DNA from: a bacterium
Lineage (GTDB): Bacteria > Actinomycetota > Acidimicrobiia > Spongiisociales > ZC4RG35
Direction of reading: 5' to 3'
DNA: 64,000 nt
NCBI GenBank assembly: GCA_028823995.1
Contig: JAPPFD010000025.1
Coordinates: 25,165 to 89,164 of the forward strand
A model generated the notes under the pieces. That model made no database searches. It had not been told where the DNA came from and was given only the letters and a program-made list of their open reading frames with translations. A program made the translations under genes and the position numbers. Positions 18,491-27,033 of this stretch are shown here, piece after piece. Numbering within the stretch: the first letter of the stretch is position 1; the number at the start of each line of letters is the position of its first letter.

Positions 18491-19693
18491 TCAGTTGAGG
18501 GCCATCCCCGTGTCGCTGTCGAAGAAGTGCAGTTTGGAGACATCCACGACCAACCGGATGCGCTCTCCCCCGCGGGGCGCGAAGTCGGGATTGACCCGGG
18601 CGACGAATTTGGTGCTGTCCCCCAGCGAGGAGACGTCGCTTCCCTCGTCCTCGAGGAGTTCGCGGATGTCGGGGGTGATGACCGGCGGCGCGGGCTTTGT
18701 GAAATGGACGTAGGCCTCGGATCCCAACTGCTCCACCAGGTCTGCACCCACGCTGATGGTGGCCATGCCGTCGGCCCCGGAAGCCGCCGATGAGATCTCG
18801 AACGCCTCGGGCCTGATTCCCACCACCACCTGCGTCCCGGCGTGGGAGGCCAGACGGGGGTGGTTGGAGAGCACCTCCATGCTCAGGGGAACCTCTTCGT
18901 CCGCGAACGAGAGGGAGCCCCCGGCGCCGTTGGTCGTGATGGTCCCGTAGACGAAATTCATGGAGGGTGACCCGATGAATCCCGCCACGAACAGGTTGGC
19001 CGGATGGTCGTAGAGGACCCGGGGAGTGTCGATCTGCTGGAGGTTGGTCTGCTGCTCACCGGCTTTGCGGAGCACCGCCACCCGGTCCCCCATGGTCATC
19101 GCCTCCACCTGATCGTGGGTTACGTAGAGGGTGGTGGTCTTCAGCCGGTTGTGGAGCAGTCCCAGTTCCGAACGCATCTGGACCCGGAGCTTGGCGTCGA
19201 GGTTGGAGAGGGGCTCATCCATGAGGAAGGCGACCGGCTCCCGAACGATCGCTCTGCCCATCGCCACCCGTTGTCTCTGCCCTCCCGACAGTGACTTGGG
19301 CTTTCTGTCCATCAGTTCCGAGATCTCCAGGATGGCCGCGGCCTCGTCCACCCTACGGCGGATCTCGTCGCGGGGCATGCGGCGCATCTTCAAGCCGAAC
19401 GCCATGTTGTCGAACACGCTCATGTGGGGATAGAGGGCGTAATTCTGGAAGACCATGGCGATGTCGCGGTCCTTGGGCGACACGTCGTTCACCACCTTCT
19501 CGCCGATCCTCAGGACCCCCTCGGTGACCTCCTCCAAACCGGCCACCATCCGCAGGAGAGTCGACTTGCCGCACCCCGAAGGGCCGACCAGCACTACGAA
19601 TTCCCCATCCGCGACGTCGAGGCTGACATCGGTTATCGCCCGGGTCCCTCCCGGATAGACCTTTCCGACGCTTTCAAATGTGATCGAGGACAC
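18491..19693 (-). CDS. ABC transporter ATP-binding protein, MsmK/UgpC (carbohydrate) type
   Basis: A 400-residue ATPase: Walker A GPSGCGKST near residue 38, the Q-loop in MVFQNYALYPHMSV, signature LSGGQRQRVAMGRA, Walker B VAFLMDEPLSNLDA and a switch His in YVTHDQVEAMTMG. The C-terminal ~150 residues are a MalK-like regulatory (TOBE/OB) region. Such subunits energise sugar uptake and often serve several permeases. No binding protein or permease is adjacent, so it is an orphan, shared ATPase. ATG at 19693. Within the C-terminal region, the stretch of about residues 285-330 departs from MalK and may be a lineage-specific insertion. Confidence 0.93.
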   Translation of the reverse strand: MSSITFESVGKVYPGGTRAITDVSLDVADGEFVVLVGPSGCGKSTLLRMVAGLEEVTEGVLRIGEKVVNDVSPKDRDIAMVFQNYALYPHMSVFDNMAFGLKMRRMPRDEIRRRVDEAAAILEISELMDRKPKSLSGGQRQRVAMGRAIVREPVAFLMDEPLSNLDAKLRVQMRSELGLLHNRLKTTTLYVTHDQVEAMTMGDRVAVLRKAGEQQTNLQQIDTPRVLYDHPANLFVAGFIGSPSMNFVYGTITTNGAGGSLSFADEEVPLSMEVLSNHPRLASHAGTQVVVGIRPEAFEISSAASGADGMATISVGADLVEQLGSEAYVHFTKPAPPVITPDIRELLEDEGSDVSSLGDSTKFVARVNPDFAPRGGERIRLVVDVSKLHFFDSDTGMALN

Positions 19694-19816
19694 GAATTGC
19701 TGCTTTCTCGGGATAGCTGGGCTTCGGTCCTAACTGTAGCCGACCCGCTGGCGGGTTTCCTCCTTGCCGGGTGACCCTAGGCCAGGCGCTCCAAACCGGG
19801 ACCCTTCAAGGCGATG

Positions 19817-20320
19817 TCAGCTCCAGATCAGGAGGCCCGCATCCACCAGAGCCAGCACGGCGGTGCCGGCCACCGCCACCCCCGTGGCGATCAGCCAGGT
19901 GGCTCGGCGGAGGGGGACACCGAAAACGTAGGTGGCCAGTACCCCGCTCCACCCTCCGGTGAGCGGCAGGGGGATGGCGACCACCACTAAGAGCGCCAGG
20001 TCTCGCAGTCGGACGAACCGGGCGCTGTGGCGGCGACGGGTGTGGGCGTAGAGACGGTCCAGGAACCGGCGGAGCCAGGCCAGGCGGTGGGGCGTGCAGT
20101 AGTTGTCGACCACGCCCAGCAGCCAGAAGACCACCGGCAGCGGCGCAAGGTTGCCGGCCACCGCCCAGATCCAGGTGGGAAGAGACCCCATCTCCAGCAC
20201 GAGCCTCCCGAAGGGGATGCCTCCCCTCAGTTCGAGTACCGGAAGCGCCGAGATCAATGCCACCGCCACCGGGTCGGCCACCCCCCATCCATCGAGCAGT
20301 TCGACCAGGAATTCCCGCAC
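19817..20320 (-). CDS. Small multidrug-export-like membrane protein (COG2426)
   Basis: A 167-residue integral membrane protein. It contains ALISALPVLELRGGIPFG, the signature of the small multidrug export family, GNLAPLPVVFWLL, and a C-terminal pair of hydrophobic segments (DLALLVVVAIPLPLTGGWSG; IATGVAVAGTAVLALVDAG). The name comes from family annotation; function in this lineage is not established. It starts six bases downstream of the antiporter gene's end on the same strand, so the two are probably co-transcribed. Confidence 0.8.
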   Translation of the reverse strand: MREFLVELLDGWGVADPVAVALISALPVLELRGGIPFGRLVLEMGSLPTWIWAVAGNLAPLPVVFWLLGVVDNYCTPHRLAWLRRFLDRLYAHTRRRHSARFVRLRDLALLVVVAIPLPLTGGWSGVLATYVFGVPLRRATWLIATGVAVAGTAVLALVDAGLLIWS

Positions 20321-20326
20321 GGGCGG

Positions 20327-22540
20327 TTAGCGGGGCGCGGTGCGGTGAGAGGAGGACGGGACGGCCACTATCACCAGCGGGATGGTGACATTCTTGAGGA
20401 CGAAGGACATCCCGTAGCCGAAGAACGGCCGGTTGGTGAGGGGCCGGTTGGCGGCGCCCACCACCAGCAGGTCCCAGTTCTCCGAGTTAGCGGTATTGGT
20501 GAGTTCTCCCTCGGGCTGGGCCACCGGCCGGACGTCGGCATGGACCCTGGCTCCCAGGCGCTCTCCGTATTCCACCGACTCCTCCACCAGATCGCGGCCG
20601 GCCATGAAGTTCTGGGCGCTGGCCCTCATGTCGAAGTAGTAGGGACCGTCGGCGGTCTCGTTGATCAGGTGCAGTGCGAAGACCATTCCGTCATTGTGGG
20701 CGGCCAGAGAGTATGCAACCTCCGCGGCGGCGCGGGAGGCAGGATTCGCTTCAACCGACAGCAGCACCCTCCGCACTTCGGGGATGGGGCCGCCCGGGAG
20801 CCCGTCGGGAGGCTCGGGGTATCGGAAAATCAGGGTGGGAAGCTCCAGGCGGGCCAGTACGCGGTCGATGACGGTCGAGAACACTTCCGTCTCCCCGGTG
20901 TGCTCCGGAGCCCCCAGCACGACCAGGTCATATCCGAGATCCGCTTCCTTGAGGATGGCGTCCGCAGGATCACGCTCCCGCCTTCTGATCAGGCGATGCT
21001 CCTCGCCTTCCAAGGCCCTGATCGCCGCCTCCGGGCCGGTCTGCGCTTCGACCTCCTTGCCGATCAGGCGCTTCCACCATCCTCCCGAGGATCGGCTGAC
21101 CTCCAGAACCGTCACCTCCGCGTCCCTGAACAGACGGCCGATCTGTCTGGCGGCGAAGACGCTGTTGGCGCCGCCCCGGGTGGGAAGAAGGATGCGCTGT
21201 GAACCCAGGATTTGGGCCTGTGACCGGATAGCCTCCGACTCGAGGCGGGCCTTTTCCTCTCCTTCGGCTTCCATTCCCCGGACCGAGACCTTCAACAGGA
21301 CCGGCGCCAGGAGCGAGGTGACGATGGCGGCCAGCACGATCACCGTGTAACCGGTGTCCGACAGCACCCCCAGGCTGAGACCCACCAGGGCCACCACGAT
21401 TCCCATGGCGCCCAGGGCGGACAGGCCCGACCCGAGAGCCAAGGACTCCTTGACGGTCAGGCCGGCCCGGCGGGCGCCGACCAGGGTGCCGAACATCTTG
21501 GCCGCCACCGCCAGGACGATGAGCGCCACCGTCCAGATGATGGCGCTGGGCGAGGCCAAGAGGGAGATGTCCACCCGCAGCCCGCTGAAGGCGAAGAACA
21601 CCGGAGCGAAGAAGGAGTCGGTGATGGTCTCCAGGACATGGCGGACCTCCACCATCTGGTACCGGAGCGTGGCGAGGATGATGCCGACGATGAACGCTCC
21701 CAGGATGGCCTCGAGACCTAGGGCGTGGGTGATCGCGCCCCCGGCGATCGCCGCCACCAGACCCACAGTGAGGGCCGCCTCCAGATTCGATCCCCCCCGC
21801 AGAGCCAGGCGCATCGCCTGATTGAGCAGCCACCTGCCGACCGTGGCCGCCAGGACCACGAACACCACCAGGCCGCCCAGAGCCGTGAGCAACTGGGCGG
21901 GTTCGAACCCTTCCTGGGCGATGCCGGCCAATCCGGCCAGAATCAGCCATCCCACCGAGTCCATGGTCATGCTCACCGCGAGGGTCACCTGGCCGAAGTT
22001 GCGTCGCAGCATGCCCAGGTCCAGGAGGATCTTCGCCACCACCGGAAGGGCGGCCACCGACAGGGCCAGAGCCATGAAGGCCGCGTACAGGCCGCGCCCG
22101 GCAGTTCCCACGAAGGAGGACGGGGTAAGGAGCGCCACCAGCCCCACCGCCACCAGGGGGACGAACAGAGCCCCGGTGGAGACGTTCAGGGCAGCGCGGC
22201 GGAGACGGGAGATGATTCCCAGGTCGGTCTCGTATCCGATCACCACCAGCACCATGATCACCGCCAGCCATGCCACCCCGTACAGGACCGAGCCCACGGT
22301 GGAGTCGGAGAAGATCCAATCGTAGGTGTCCGGGTAGAACTGGCCCAGCACGCTCGGGCCGATCACCACCCCGCCCAGGAGCTGGCCCACCACCGGAGGC
22401 TGGCCGAGCTTGTTGGCCACTCCGCCCAGGAAGCGGGCGGCGCCAACCAGCAGTGTCAACTGCACCAGGAAGAGGAAGACCTGGTGCTCATCCAGCAGGC
22501 TTGAGGCGCCCGGTTGATCTGCCGCGACTATGAGGGTCAT
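20327..22540 (-). CDS. Kef-type cation:proton antiporter with C-terminal Usp domains
   Basis: A 737-residue fusion. The N-terminal ~430 residues form a CPA2 antiporter core: VANKLGQPPVVGQLLGGVVIG, LALSVAALPVVAKILLDLG and GLEAILGAFIVGIILA. The rest contains two universal-stress-protein-like domains, at about residues 475-600 (RILLPTRGGANSVFAA, DLVVLGAPEHTGETEVFSTV) and 620-737 (RVLLSVEANPASRAAAEVA, WDLLVVGAANRPL). It should exchange K+ or Na+ for protons, perhaps gated by nucleotides through the Usp part. ATG at 22540; upstream in-frame codons to 22819 overlap the YchF-like gene and were rejected. Confidence 0.88.
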   Translation of the reverse strand: MTLIVAADQPGASSLLDEHQVFLFLVQLTLLVGAARFLGGVANKLGQPPVVGQLLGGVVIGPSVLGQFYPDTYDWIFSDSTVGSVLYGVAWLAVIMVLVVIGYETDLGIISRLRRAALNVSTGALFVPLVAVGLVALLTPSSFVGTAGRGLYAAFMALALSVAALPVVAKILLDLGMLRRNFGQVTLAVSMTMDSVGWLILAGLAGIAQEGFEPAQLLTALGGLVVFVVLAATVGRWLLNQAMRLALRGGSNLEAALTVGLVAAIAGGAITHALGLEAILGAFIVGIILATLRYQMVEVRHVLETITDSFFAPVFFAFSGLRVDISLLASPSAIIWTVALIVLAVAAKMFGTLVGARRAGLTVKESLALGSGLSALGAMGIVVALVGLSLGVLSDTGYTVIVLAAIVTSLLAPVLLKVSVRGMEAEGEEKARLESEAIRSQAQILGSQRILLPTRGGANSVFAARQIGRLFRDAEVTVLEVSRSSGGWWKRLIGKEVEAQTGPEAAIRALEGEEHRLIRRRERDPADAILKEADLGYDLVVLGAPEHTGETEVFSTVIDRVLARLELPTLIFRYPEPPDGLPGGPIPEVRRVLLSVEANPASRAAAEVAYSLAAHNDGMVFALHLINETADGPYYFDMRASAQNFMAGRDLVEESVEYGERLGARVHADVRPVAQPEGELTNTANSENWDLLVVGAANRPLTNRPFFGYGMSFVLKNVTIPLVIVAVPSSSHRTAPR

Positions 22541-22563
22541 TCGCTCTGATAACAATACAGATT

Positions 22564-23637
22564 TCACACCGAGAACCTGACCTGCAGGACGTCGCGCGAC
22601 CGCACGGGATAGTCTCGCCCCTCCACCCGGACCACGCCCTCGGCGCGGGCCGCATCCCAGCCTCCCGCGTCGATCACCGCTCGGGCGTTCCCCACCTCGG
22701 CCCGGATGAATCCTCTCTCCATGTCGGAGTGGACTTTGCCGGCCGCCCGGCGGGCATGCGACCCCAACGGAGTGAGCCAGGCCCTTGTCTCCCTGAAGTT
22801 GGAGGTGTAGAAGATGCACATTGCCAGGGTGTCCAGCACGGCTTCGGAGATGGTGGCGGCCGCTCCCCTGACGAGCCCGAAGGCTTCCAGCATCTCGGCC
22901 CGGTCCCGGGCGTCCAGCATGGCGGCCTCCGCTTCGAGCCGCAGCGTCATGGGCGCCACCGGGTCACCGGCGGGGACCACCCCCTCCACCGGGTTTGACG
23001 TTCCCCTCCTCTGTTCCATTTCTTCCTCGACGTTGACCACCCAGATGACCGGTTTGAGGGTGAGGGGCGCGAAATCCGCCAGGGCCTTCAGTTCGAGGTC
23101 AGACCACCGCGCCTGTCGCAGGAGGCCTCCGTCGCCGCATATGGCGGACGCCCGCGACACGGTCTTGAAGGCCTCCCGTCGCTCGGGGCGGGAGGTGGCT
23201 TGATTGCGAAGCCGGGGAATCGATCCCTCGAACATCTGGGCATCGCTTATGGCCATGGCCAACAGCACCTCCTCGGCCTGGGAGGAGGGATCGGTTCCCG
23301 ACCCCCCGTCCGGCACGGAGGGGTCGGTGAAGGCCCGGAGCACGACCGCTATGCAGTCCGCCTGGCGCAGCATTCCCACCGTACGGGTGTCCAGGTCGCC
23401 TCCCGGCTCCTGGAGGGGAGGGCCGTCGGTCACCTCGAGGGTCGCCTGAGTGATCCGAGCCGAACCCTCCAGGCGGCCCAGTTCCCGGAGGATCGGGTCG
23501 ACGATGCGGGTGACGCCCACCCGCGTCTCGGTGGTTGAGAAGGGAAAGGACGCAATGCCTTCCGGGCGGGCGGTGAGAGCCGCGAACAGCGAGGTCTTTC
23601 CCGTGTTCGACAGACCGGTGATTCCCAGGATGGCCAT
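22564..23637 (-). CDS. YchF/OLA1-like P-loop NTPase
   Basis: A 357-residue P-loop protein. The G1 loop is GLSNTGKTSLFAALT at residues 6-20 (YchF proteins have GLPNVGKS), FPFSTTETRVG follows at the G2 position, and the specificity motif NVEEE replaces NKxD, as in the ATP-preferring YchF/OLA1 group. The C-terminus (RAEVGNARAVIDAG; VEGRDYPVRSRDVLQVRFSV) is the TGS-like DUF933 domain. The usual DxPGLV motif at G3 is altered to LEVTDGPPLQE. It is clearly a diverged family member and may coexist with a housekeeping YchF elsewhere. The ATG at 23637 is chosen because the P-loop follows directly. Confidence 0.82.
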   Translation of the reverse strand: MAILGITGLSNTGKTSLFAALTARPEGIASFPFSTTETRVGVTRIVDPILRELGRLEGSARITQATLEVTDGPPLQEPGGDLDTRTVGMLRQADCIAVVLRAFTDPSVPDGGSGTDPSSQAEEVLLAMAISDAQMFEGSIPRLRNQATSRPERREAFKTVSRASAICGDGGLLRQARWSDLELKALADFAPLTLKPVIWVVNVEEEMEQRRGTSNPVEGVVPAGDPVAPMTLRLEAEAAMLDARDRAEMLEAFGLVRGAAATISEAVLDTLAMCIFYTSNFRETRAWLTPLGSHARRAAGKVHSDMERGFIRAEVGNARAVIDAGGWDAARAEGVVRVEGRDYPVRSRDVLQVRFSV

Positions 23638-23740
23638 CGAATAACGAGAGTAGACCGACCTCGACGCCCGTGCCGCCTTTTGGGCGAAGATGGGACTAAT
23701 GACCTCGCTTACCGGAGCCGACCTGCCAGAATCGGGGCCA

Positions 23741-24433
23741 ATGAGAACGGTGGCGATTACCGGTGGCACCAGTTGGCTGGGACAGGCGCTCACCAATAGG
23801 CTGTTGAGCGACGAACAACTCCACCTGGCGCTGACCTACCTCAGACCGGTTGAGGCCGAGCGCTTCGAGGACCGCTTCGGCACCTATCACCCCCGGATCA
23901 TCCTGCGCCGGGTCGACGTAACCGACGCTCGGGCCGTGGAGAGGTTCCTGGCGGAGGTGGAAACCCGATGGGGAACGATCTCCGGACTGGCCTGCGTGGC
24001 CGGAAGCTGGGCCGGGGGAACAACGGTCGAGCAGACTTCGGACCTGCGCCTCGAGAGGATGCTGGACGCCAACCTCCGCTCCACCTTCACGATGGTCCGG
24101 GCCGCCCTCCCCTATCTTCGCAGAGCTGACTGGGCCCGGGTGGTGTTGACCGCCAGCCGGGCCGCCTTCGACGCACCTCGCGACCAGGCCGCCTTCAACA
24201 TCGCCAAGGCGGGAGTGGTTGCGCTGGGCCGCAGCCTGGCCGCCGAGTTGGTGAAGACCGAGGTCTCGGTTTCGGTGCTGGCGCCGTCGGTCATCGACAC
24301 CCCGGTGTCCCGGGAGGCCATGCCCGACGCCGATCACAACCTTTGGCCGACTCCCGACGAAGTCGCCCGGGTGGCGGAGTTCCTGTTGAGCAGGGAGGCA
24401 TGGGTTCTGAACGGCGCCGAGGTGCCGGTCTAG
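23741..24433 (+). CDS. Short-chain dehydrogenase-like protein lacking the catalytic Tyr
   Basis: A 230-residue Rossmann-fold protein. The cofactor loop reads ITGGTSWLGQAL instead of the usual TGxxxGxG, ANLRSTF supplies the structural Asn, and TASRAAF the catalytic Ser. The Tyr of YxxxK is Phe: AFNIAKAGVVALGRSLAAEL. The C-terminus keeps SVLAPSVIDTPVS and ends LNGAEVPV. Loss of the proton-donating Tyr means that normal reductase activity is doubtful. Starts at 23690 and 23699 would add up to 17 residues; 23741 places Met just before the first strand. Divergent from the YchF-like gene. Confidence 0.75.
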   Translation: MRTVAITGGTSWLGQALTNRLLSDEQLHLALTYLRPVEAERFEDRFGTYHPRIILRRVDVTDARAVERFLAEVETRWGTISGLACVAGSWAGGTTVEQTSDLRLERMLDANLRSTFTMVRAALPYLRRADWARVVLTASRAAFDAPRDQAAFNIAKAGVVALGRSLAAELVKTEVSVSVLAPSVIDTPVSREAMPDADHNLWPTPDEVARVAEFLLSREAWVLNGAEVPV

Positions 24434-24437
24434 CCAT

Positions 24438-24443
24438 TATCCT
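24438..24443 (+). promoter_or_regulatory. -10 box (TATCCT) for bpa
   Basis: TATCCT lies eight bases before the ATG at 24452, consistent with leaderless transcription starting at or next to the initiator codon. It begins just after the stop codon of the preceding gene. Confidence 0.35.
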
Positions 24444-24451
24444 CTCCGACT

Positions 24452-24934
24452 ATGCGGTCTGATCAAACCCTCCGTCCCGATCTGGTGGAAGGCGGGCAGG
24501 TCGACGGGGACGCCGAAGAGTCGGGCTCCGACCAGGAGGTCACCGAGCCCGGCAAGCTGATCAGGATCGCCACCATGACCCGCTCGATTCTCGAGGAGGT
24601 GCGGGCCGCCACGCCCGACGAGGCGGGGAGGGAACTTATCTCGAAGATCCATGACCGCTCGCTCGATGAGCTCCGGGATGTGCTCAGCAAGGAGTTGCTG
24701 ACCGAGTTCGACCGCATGTTCGAGCCGCTGCTGGGAGATGACCCGCCCACCTCGTCGGAGGTGCGCATCGCCCAGGCCCAGTTGATCGGGTGGCTGGAGG
24801 GGCTGTTCCAGGGCATCCAGGCCAGCCTGGTTACCAGGCAGATGATGGCCCAGGCCCGGGCCGCCCAGCGCGCCAAGCTGATGGCGGGCCGTCCCGAGCC
24901 CGAAGACCGGCCGCCAACCGGACTCTATCTCTGA
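24452..24934 (+). CDS. bpa: Bacterial proteasome activator Bpa/PafE (DUF2587)
   Basis: A 160-residue helical protein. The core has EPGKLIRIATMTRSILEEVR, LDELRDVLSKELLTEFDRMF and RIAQAQLIGWLEGLFQGIQA, matching the DUF2587/Rv3780 family. The protein ends GLYL, giving a C-terminal hydrophobic-Tyr-X motif like the one that docks the dodecameric Bpa ring onto the 20S proteasome and opens its gate without ATP. The N-terminal ~33 residues are acidic and probably disordered. Presence of this gene implies a 20S proteasome elsewhere in the genome. The downstream FAD gene begins after ten bases. Confidence 0.92.
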   Translation: MRSDQTLRPDLVEGGQVDGDAEESGSDQEVTEPGKLIRIATMTRSILEEVRAATPDEAGRELISKIHDRSLDELRDVLSKELLTEFDRMFEPLLGDDPPTSSEVRIAQAQLIGWLEGLFQGIQASLVTRQMMAQARAAQRAKLMAGRPEPEDRPPTGLYL

Positions 24935-24944
24935 GGGACGCACC

Positions 24945-26063
24945 GTGACGCCTCTCCGGGTTGCGGTCATAGGGGGAGGTATAGCCGGCGCCGCCGCCGC
25001 TTTCTACCTGGCGGAGCGGGCCGAGGTGGTGCTGCTGGAGGCCGAGCCGACGCTTGCTTATCACACCACCGGACGCTCGGCCGCCCTCCTGTTCGAGTCC
25101 TACGGATCGCAGGGGATCCGTCCCCTGACCTCTGCCAGCCGCGCCTTCCTCGACGAACCTCCCCCGGGGCTGGCCGACTTTCCGTTCCTGTCCCCGCGGG
25201 GCGGGATGCTGGTGGGCGGGGAGGACCAGATCGGAGGGCTCGAGCAGTGGGAAGCCGATGCAAGGGAGCAGGGGGCGTGGGTGGAGTTGCTGGACGCCGA
25301 GAAGGCGCGTCAGATCTGTCCGGCGCTCAAGCCCGAGATGGTGACCGGCGCGATCTGGGAGCCCGGAGCCGCCGACATAGACGTGGCGGCGGTCCACCAG
25401 GCCTTCGTGCGGGGGGCCCGGCGCTGCGGCGCGGAAATCCGGGTCTCCTCACCCGTCAAGGCGATGGAGAGGACCGCAGGTGGATGGAAAATGAGGGCGG
25501 GGGACGAGACCCTGACAGCCCAGGTGGTAGTGAATGCGGCCGGGGCGTGGGGGGATGAGGTCGCCCGGATGGCGGGCCTGGGACCGATGGGCATCACTCC
25601 CATGCGCCGCACCGTCTTCATGGCTCCCGGGTCTGAGGAGTACAAGTCATGGCCCCTGGTGGCCGGCATCGAGATGGGGTGGTACTTCAAGCCGGACGGC
25701 ATCCAACTGCTCTGTTCCCTGTCGGAGGAGAACCCCTCCCCTCCCTGCGACGCCCGCCCCGAACCGCTCGACATCGCCTTGGCGATCGAGCGCATCAATC
25801 ATGCGACCACTTTGGGGATTCGATCGGTTCGCTCCTCGTGGACGGGGCTGAGGACCTTTGCTCCGGACCGGGAGATGGTGATCGGCTTCGATCCCCGGGC
25901 GGAGGGCTTCTTCTGGCTGGTGGGCCAGGGAGGGACCGGGATCCAGACTTCTCCGGCCGCCGGCGAGTTGACCGCATCCCTGGTTCTGGATTCGGAGGTC
26001 CCCACCCGGCTGGTGGACCACGGGTTCGACGCCGCGGTGGTCGCCCCGGAGCGGTTTGTCTGA
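24945..26063 (+). CDS. FAD-dependent oxidoreductase (DAO family)
   Basis: A 372-residue flavoprotein. It begins with the dinucleotide-binding VAVIGGGIAGAAAAFYLAE and acidic strand-end EAEPTLAYHTTGRSAAL, then VVNAAGAWGDEVARMAGL and the C-terminal FAD region GFFWLVGQGGTGIQTSPAAG. This is the D-amino-acid oxidase / glycine oxidase / sarcosine oxidase fold; substrate unknown. GTG start at 24945. A second, distantly similar enzyme lies at 38798-39973. Confidence 0.88.
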   Translation: MTPLRVAVIGGGIAGAAAAFYLAERAEVVLLEAEPTLAYHTTGRSAALLFESYGSQGIRPLTSASRAFLDEPPPGLADFPFLSPRGGMLVGGEDQIGGLEQWEADAREQGAWVELLDAEKARQICPALKPEMVTGAIWEPGAADIDVAAVHQAFVRGARRCGAEIRVSSPVKAMERTAGGWKMRAGDETLTAQVVVNAAGAWGDEVARMAGLGPMGITPMRRTVFMAPGSEEYKSWPLVAGIEMGWYFKPDGIQLLCSLSEENPSPPCDARPEPLDIALAIERINHATTLGIRSVRSSWTGLRTFAPDREMVIGFDPRAEGFFWLVGQGGTGIQTSPAAGELTASLVLDSEVPTRLVDHGFDAAVVAPERFV

Positions 26064-26133
26064 TGCCGACATTCAAGGCTGTCTGGACGATCTGCCACCG
26101 GAGCAGGCCCAGGGTCCATGGGAGGACCGTGTA

Positions 26134-26952
26134 ATGTCCCAGACCTCTCTGCTCCGCACCTTCATCTCCTCCCCGCAGAATCCCCGGGTCAAGGCGCTGG
26201 TGCGCCTTCGCACCCGGCGGGAGCGGGAGCGGAAGGCGACGTTCCTGGTGGAGGGGTACAGGGAGTTGCGAAGGGCGCTGGCCTGGAAACGCCACTTGGA
26301 GGCGGTGTACTGCTGCCCGCCTCTCTATCTGGGTGACAACGAGGAGAAACTCCTCTCGGAGGCCGCGCAAGCGGCCGAAGTGGTGGAGATGTCGGAAGCC
26401 GCGTTCCGGAAGGTCGCCTACCGCGACCGCCCTGAAGGACTCCTGGCGGTGCTCCGCCAGCCTCCCCTTCCGCTCTCCGGGCTCCGGCTGGGAGCAGCGC
26501 CCCTCGTCCTGGTCGTGGAGTCGGTGGAGAAGCCCGGAAACCTGGGCGCCATGCTCCGCACGGCCGAGGCGGCTGGAGCGGATGCCGTGGTGGTGGCCGA
26601 CCCGACGACCGATGTCTTCAATCCCAACGTGGTACGCGCCTCGCTGGGGTCACTGTTCACCGTGCCGCTGGCCGTGGCGGAGGGTCGTGAGGCGCTGGAG
26701 TGGCTCCGCCGGGAAGACCTCCGGGTGATAGCCACCAGCCCTGCTGCCTCGGAGCCCTGCTGGAAGACCGATCTCTCGGGCAGGGTGGCGGTGGTGATCG
26801 GCACCGAACAGTACGGCCTGTCGGACCTCTGGCTGGAGGGCGCCGACCGCAAGGTGTCCATCCCCATGTCGGGGACCGTCGACTCCCTCAACGCCGGATC
26901 GGCGGCGGCCGTGCTGCTGTTCGAGGCCCGCCGCCAACGGTCGGAAGGCTGA
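26134..26952 (+). CDS. TrmH-family RNA 2'-O-methyltransferase
   Basis: A 272-residue SPOUT methyltransferase. The N-terminal substrate-binding domain has SSPQNPRVKALVRLRTRRER and FLVEGYRELRRAL, and the C-terminal knot has SVEKPGNLGAMLRTAEAAGA, VVIGTEQYGLSDLWLEGAD and IPMSGTVDSLNAGSAAAVLLF, the three SPOUT motifs. It methylates a ribose in rRNA or tRNA using SAM. Start ATG at 26134, because SQTSLLRTFISSPQNP fits the domain; a longer form from 26056 would overlap the FAD gene. A different TrmH-family gene is rlmB at 43750. Confidence 0.9.
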   Translation: MSQTSLLRTFISSPQNPRVKALVRLRTRRERERKATFLVEGYRELRRALAWKRHLEAVYCCPPLYLGDNEEKLLSEAAQAAEVVEMSEAAFRKVAYRDRPEGLLAVLRQPPLPLSGLRLGAAPLVLVVESVEKPGNLGAMLRTAEAAGADAVVVADPTTDVFNPNVVRASLGSLFTVPLAVAEGREALEWLRREDLRVIATSPAASEPCWKTDLSGRVAVVIGTEQYGLSDLWLEGADRKVSIPMSGTVDSLNAGSAAAVLLFEARRQRSEG

Positions 26953-27033
26953 CCGTCCCGTCTTCTGAGTCGCGCCGACGGGTTTGATCACCTGGCGGAT
27001 CGGTGGTTCTCAATCATGGGACCCCGAGGTGGA

